A model generated the notes under the pieces. It was given only the letters and a program-made list of their open reading frames with translations. It made no database searches and had not been told where the DNA came from. The translations under genes and the position numbers were made by a program. From Paracoccaceae bacterium (GTDB lineage Bacteria; Pseudomonadota; Alphaproteobacteria; Rhodobacterales; Rhodobacteraceae), in the NCBI GenBank assembly GCA_030625695.1, contig DAOUQK010000011.1:1-25142 (forward strand): DNA of 25,142 nt. Direction: 5' to 3'. Below, piece by piece: positions 22,706 to 25,142 of the stretch; position 1 is the stretch's first letter, and every line of letters begins with the position of its first letter.

Positions 22706-23095
22706 ATGGCACGTGATAAGACACGCACCCGTCGTAAGGAACGTAAAAACATTGCCGCCGGTGTGGCACATGTGAATTCGTCCTTTAACAACACTAAAAT
22801 CCTGATTTCGGACGTACAGGGCAATGCAATTGCTTGGTCGTCGGCTGGCACCATGGGCTTCAAAGGCTCGCGGAAATCTACGCCTTATGCGGCGCAGATG
22901 GCGGCAGAAGATGCCGGCAAAAAGGCACAGGAACACGGCGTCAAAACGCTTGAAGTCGAAGTTCAAGGGCCAGGGGGTGGTCGGGAATCGGCATTGCGCG
23001 CGTTGGCGGCTGTTGGGTTCAACATCACCTCGATCCGTGATGTGACACCGATGGCTCACAATGGGTGCCGTCCGCCGAAACGTCGCCGCGTTTAG
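22706..23095 (+). CDS. rpsK: 30S ribosomal protein S11
   Basis: S11 lies on the platform of the small subunit beside S6/S18. The product is 129 aa with the family segments AAGVAHVNSSFNNTKILISD, SSAGTMGFKGSRKSTPYAAQ and the C-terminal DVTPMAHNGCRPPKRRRV. AGGGGGTCTGAGAT provides the ribosome binding site. It is followed by a 113-bp gap with two strong hairpins before rpoA. Confidence 0.98.
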   Translation: MARDKTRTRRKERKNIAAGVAHVNSSFNNTKILISDVQGNAIAWSSAGTMGFKGSRKSTPYAAQMAAEDAGKKAQEHGVKTLEVEVQGPGGGRESALRALAAVGFNITSIRDVTPMAHNGCRPPKRRRV

Positions 23096-23110
23096 GCATT
23101 TGGTTACTTG

Positions 23111-23191
23111 CCGGGGTGTGCGTTTTGCGCGGCCCCGGTTCGTCATTTTGAAACCTCGGGCGTCTGTGTCTTTCGGACATGAGACACAGAC
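23111..23191 (+). other. Two hairpins in the rpsK-rpoA gap
   Basis: CCGGGG (23111-23116) pairs with CCCCGG (23133-23138) with a short inner GCG/CGC stem. GTCTGTGTCT (23162-23171) pairs perfectly with AGACACAGAC (23182-23191) around a 10-nt loop. The second ends 5 nt before the rpoA ribosome binding site GGAGGGA. Neither has a T-tract. They could process or stabilise the message, or set rpoA translation. Confidence 0.5.
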
Positions 23192-23208
23192 AGGAATGGA
23201 GGGACCGC

Positions 23209-24225
23209 ATGATCCACAAAAATTGGGCAGAACTGATCAAACCAACCCAGCTTGAAGTCAAGCCGGGTAATGATCCTGCACGCAAAGCCACTGTCGTGGC
23301 CGAACCGCTTGAGCGCGGCTTTGGTCTGACACTGGGCAACGCATTACGTCGTATTCTGATGTCATCGCTGCAAGGTGCAGCCATTACATCGGTGCAGATT
23401 GACAACGTCCTGCATGAATTTTCGTCCGTCGCCGGTGTGCGCGAGGACGTGACCGACATTATCCTGAACCTTAAGGGCGTCGCCCTGCGCATGGAAGTTG
23501 ATGGGCCCAAGCGCCTGTCGATCAGTGCCAAGGGGCCAGGGGTTGTCACCGCAGGCGACATCAGCGAAAGCGCCGGAATTGATATTCTGAACGCCGAGCA
23601 TGTGATTTGCCACCTGGATGATGGCGCTGACCTGTTCATGGAACTGACGGTGAATACCGGTAAGGGCTATGTTTCAGCGGAAAAGAACAAGCCAGAGGAT
23701 GCGCCGATTGGCCTGATCCCGATTGACGCGATCTATTCGCCGGTCACCAAGGTTTCTTACAATGTCCAGCCGACCCGCGAAGGTCAGGTTCTGGATTATG
23801 ATAAACTGACCATGAAGGTGGACACTGACGGGTCGCTGACGCCGGATGATGCAGTGGCATTTGCCGCGCGTATCCTTCAGGACCAACTGTCGATCTTCGT
23901 TAACTTTGATGAGCCGGAAGCGGCGGGTCGTGAGGCCGAGGATGATGGGTTGGAGTTCAATCCGTTGTTGCTCAAGAAGGTTGATGAGTTGGAATTGTCG
24001 GTTCGTTCGGCCAACTGCCTGAAGAACGACAATATTGTCTATATTGGTGATCTGATCCAGAAGACTGAAGCCGAAATGCTGCGGACGCCGAACTTTGGCC
24101 GCAAATCTTTGAACGAGATCAAAGAGGTTCTGTCGGGCATGGGTCTGCATCTGGGCATGGACGTCGAGGACTGGCCTCCGGACAACATTGAGGATCTGGC
24201 GAAGAAATTCGAGGATTCGTTTTAA
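23209..24225 (+). CDS. rpoA: RNA polymerase alpha subunit
   Basis: The alpha subunit dimerises to nucleate RNA polymerase assembly, and its C-terminal domain contacts UP elements and activators. From ATG 23209 the product is 338 aa, of usual alphaproteobacterial length. The N-terminal domain contains PLERGFGLTLGNALRRILMS; the C-terminal domain contains ELSVRSANCLKNDNIVYIG and RTPNFGRKSLNEIKEVL. A frame from 23179 is rejected because GGAGGGACCGC precedes 23209 and the family starts MIHKNW. An inverted pair of palindromic repeats separates it from rplQ. Confidence 0.98.
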   Translation: MIHKNWAELIKPTQLEVKPGNDPARKATVVAEPLERGFGLTLGNALRRILMSSLQGAAITSVQIDNVLHEFSSVAGVREDVTDIILNLKGVALRMEVDGPKRLSISAKGPGVVTAGDISESAGIDILNAEHVICHLDDGADLFMELTVNTGKGYVSAEKNKPEDAPIGLIPIDAIYSPVTKVSYNVQPTREGQVLDYDKLTMKVDTDGSLTPDDAVAFAARILQDQLSIFVNFDEPEAAGREAEDDGLEFNPLLLKKVDELELSVRSANCLKNDNIVYIGDLIQKTEAEMLRTPNFGRKSLNEIKEVLSGMGLHLGMDVEDWPPDNIEDLAKKFEDSF

Positions 24226-24230
24226 GTGCC

Positions 24231-24284
24231 GGCGGGGTGAACCCCGCCCTACGGATGAATTGGTAGGGCGGGGTTCACCCCGCC
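24231..24284. repeat. Inverted pair of palindromic repeats (family 1)
   Basis: Two 21-bp units in opposite orientation at 24231-24251 and 24264-24284, each built on the palindrome GGCGGGGTGAACCCCGCC or its complement plus CTA/TAG, separated by 12 bp. The pair is itself a perfect inverted repeat and could fold into one long stem. It matches the unit at 19045. The rest of the rpoA-rplQ gap holds GGGCAATACTGCCC (24301-24314) and a CCCCC/GGGGG hairpin (24325-24342). Confidence 0.9.
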
Positions 24285-24379
24285 GTTCCGCAAGAAGACT
24301 GGGCAATACTGCCCCAAGGAGAGGCCCCCACACGCATGGGGGTCCGGACAAAGTATAAACCTGAAGAAGGATCAAGAAT

Positions 24380-24796
24380 ATGCGTCACGCAAGAGGATAC
24401 CGCCGGTTAAACCGCACACATGAGCACCGTAAAGCTCTGTTTGCCAACATGGCCGGCTCGCTCATCGAACATGAGCAAATCAAGACCACCCTGCCGAAAG
24501 CCAAGGAACTGCGTTCGGTTATTGAAAAGCTGGTGACCCTGGCCAAACGTGGCGATATCCACGCGCGTCGGCAGGCCCGTTCGCGGCTGAAGGAAGATCA
24601 GTATGTCGCCAAGTTGTTTGATATTCTTGGGCCACGCTACAAGGATCGCCAGGGCGGGTACGTCCGGGTTCTGAAAGCCGGTTTCCGGTATGGCGATATG
24701 GCGCCAATGGCGATCATCGAGTTTGTTGAGCGCGATGTGGATGCCAAAGGCAAGGCCGACAAAGAGCGGGTTGCTGCGGCGGAAGCTGCGGAATAA
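24380..24796 (+). CDS. rplQ: 50S ribosomal protein L17
   Basis: L17 binds 23S rRNA near the exit tunnel of the large subunit. The product is 138 aa: MRHARGYRRLNRTHEHRKAL, then ANMAGSLIEHEQIKTTLPKA, and GGYVRVLKAGFRYGDMAPMA, which close the family core. An acidic Ala-rich tail (RVAAAEAAE) follows. GAAGAAGGATCAAGAAT supplies the ribosome binding site. An intrinsic terminator follows 27 bp after the stop. Confidence 0.98.
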   Translation: MRHARGYRRLNRTHEHRKALFANMAGSLIEHEQIKTTLPKAKELRSVIEKLVTLAKRGDIHARRQARSRLKEDQYVAKLFDILGPRYKDRQGGYVRVLKAGFRYGDMAPMAIIEFVERDVDAKGKADKERVAAAEAAE

Positions 24797-24822
24797 TTTC
24801 CATCCCATTGATGGATGATGTG

Positions 24823-24851
24823 GCCCCTGCCGGAAACGGCGGGGGCTTTTT
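24823..24851 (+). terminator. Intrinsic terminator after rplQ
   Basis: GCCCCTGCCG, GAAA loop, CGGCGGGGGC, then TTTTT. It is a classic tetraloop terminator closing the ribosomal operon. Confidence 0.92.
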
Positions 24852-24921
24852 CGTGCCGGTGTGTGACTTGCAATCACCGCCCGGCCCCCGCATATCCTGA
24901 CGGGAAAACGGAGGGGTTCTT

Positions 24922-25142
24922 ATGGTTCGATTTATTCTGATACTCTGGCTGATGTCGCTGGCGTCGATAGGCGTGACGCAAACCCGCGTGCCAAGTTCGC
25001 AAGTTGAAATCACGCTGGGTTTTGCGCCACTGGTCAAACAGGCGGCCCCGGCGGTGGTCAATATCTACGCCAAGATAATTACCGAAGGGCGCGAGAGCGC
25101 GTTTGCCAATGACCCGTTTTTTGAGCAGTTTTTTGGCAATTT
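24922..25142 (+). CDS. Do-like (DegP/HtrA) periplasmic serine protease, 5' part only
   Basis: Only the first 73 residues are in the window. ATG 24922 follows GGAGGGGTTCTT. The N terminus (MVRFILILWLMSLASIGVTQ) looks like a signal peptide or anchor. The following FAPLVKQAAPAVVNIYAKI and DPFFEQFFGN are the typical start of the trypsin-like domain of Do/DegQ-family proteases involved in periplasmic protein quality control. The catalytic triad and PDZ domains lie beyond the edge. It is outside the rplQ terminator and so has its own promoter; a weak candidate is TTGCAA-17-CATATC at about 24869-24897. Confidence 0.85.
   Translation, partial: MVRFILILWLMSLASIGVTQTRVPSSQVEITLGFAPLVKQAAPAVVNIYAKIITEGRESAFANDPFFEQFFGN

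Noticed and set aside
23179..23208. N-terminal extension of RpoA
   Set aside because: It lies in the hairpin upstream of the GGAGGGA site; the family start is MIHKNW at 23209.
1..25142. CRISPR arrays, tRNA or rRNA genes, intact insertion sequences
   Set aside because: None was visible on either strand. The only repeats are short palindromes and small direct repeats.

Overview
This window is a complete reverse (oxidative) dissimilatory sulfite reductase locus from an alphaproteobacterium, joined directly to part of the spc/alpha ribosomal-protein operons. The organism is most likely a sulfur-oxidising member of the Rhodobacterales (Roseobacter-like). The evidence is the run secY-adk-rpsM-rpsK-rpoA-rplQ followed by a Do-like protease with no rpsD in the run, an adenylate kinase with a four-cysteine LID, and short GC-rich palindromic repeats of a kind I associate with this group. 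The taxonomic call is inference; the sulfur metabolism is read directly from gene content.

Left part, minus strand (1-2373): a tight four-gene unit of a TauD/TfdA-type Fe(II)/2-oxoglutarate dioxygenase, two small unrecognised proteins (65 and 67 aa) and a CysG-type sirohaem synthase that runs off the left edge. It diverges from the dsr operon across about 270 bp holding a candidate operator and leader hairpins.

Centre, plus strand (2646-16847): dsrA-dsrB-dsrE-dsrF-dsrH-dsrC-dsrM-dsrK-dsrL-dsrL-dsrJ-dsrO-dsrP-(40-codon ORF)-dsrN. dsrEFH, dsrL and dsrN with no dsrD point to the oxidising direction. TusA, DsrE2 and DsrEFH relay persulfide sulfur to DsrC; DsrAB oxidises it to sulfite with electrons leaving through DsrL to pyridine nucleotide; DsrMKJOP re-oxidises DsrC at the membrane; CysG and DsrN make the sirohaem amide cofactor. 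The outstanding oddity is two full-length, clearly diverged dsrL genes in tandem. The first carries the YRR motif reported for NADP(H)-dependent DsrL-2 enzymes, whereas the second lacks it and resembles NAD(H)-type DsrL-1.

The operon ends at a strong bidirectional terminator facing a minus-strand tusA-dsrE2 pair, which is divergent from a YeeE/YedE-family sulfur-compound transporter (17945-19039).

Right part (19310-25142): rplO, secY, adk, rpsM, rpsK, rpoA, rplQ and the start of a Do-like periplasmic protease. rpmD and rpsE, which normally precede rplO, are absent: the sulfur genes abut rplO. rplO has its own predicted promoter and is followed by an intrinsic terminator before secY. The 411 bp adk-rpsM gap, the rpsK-rpoA gap and the rpoA-rplQ gap hold notable inverted-repeat structures. 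No tRNA, rRNA, CRISPR array or intact insertion sequence was seen.
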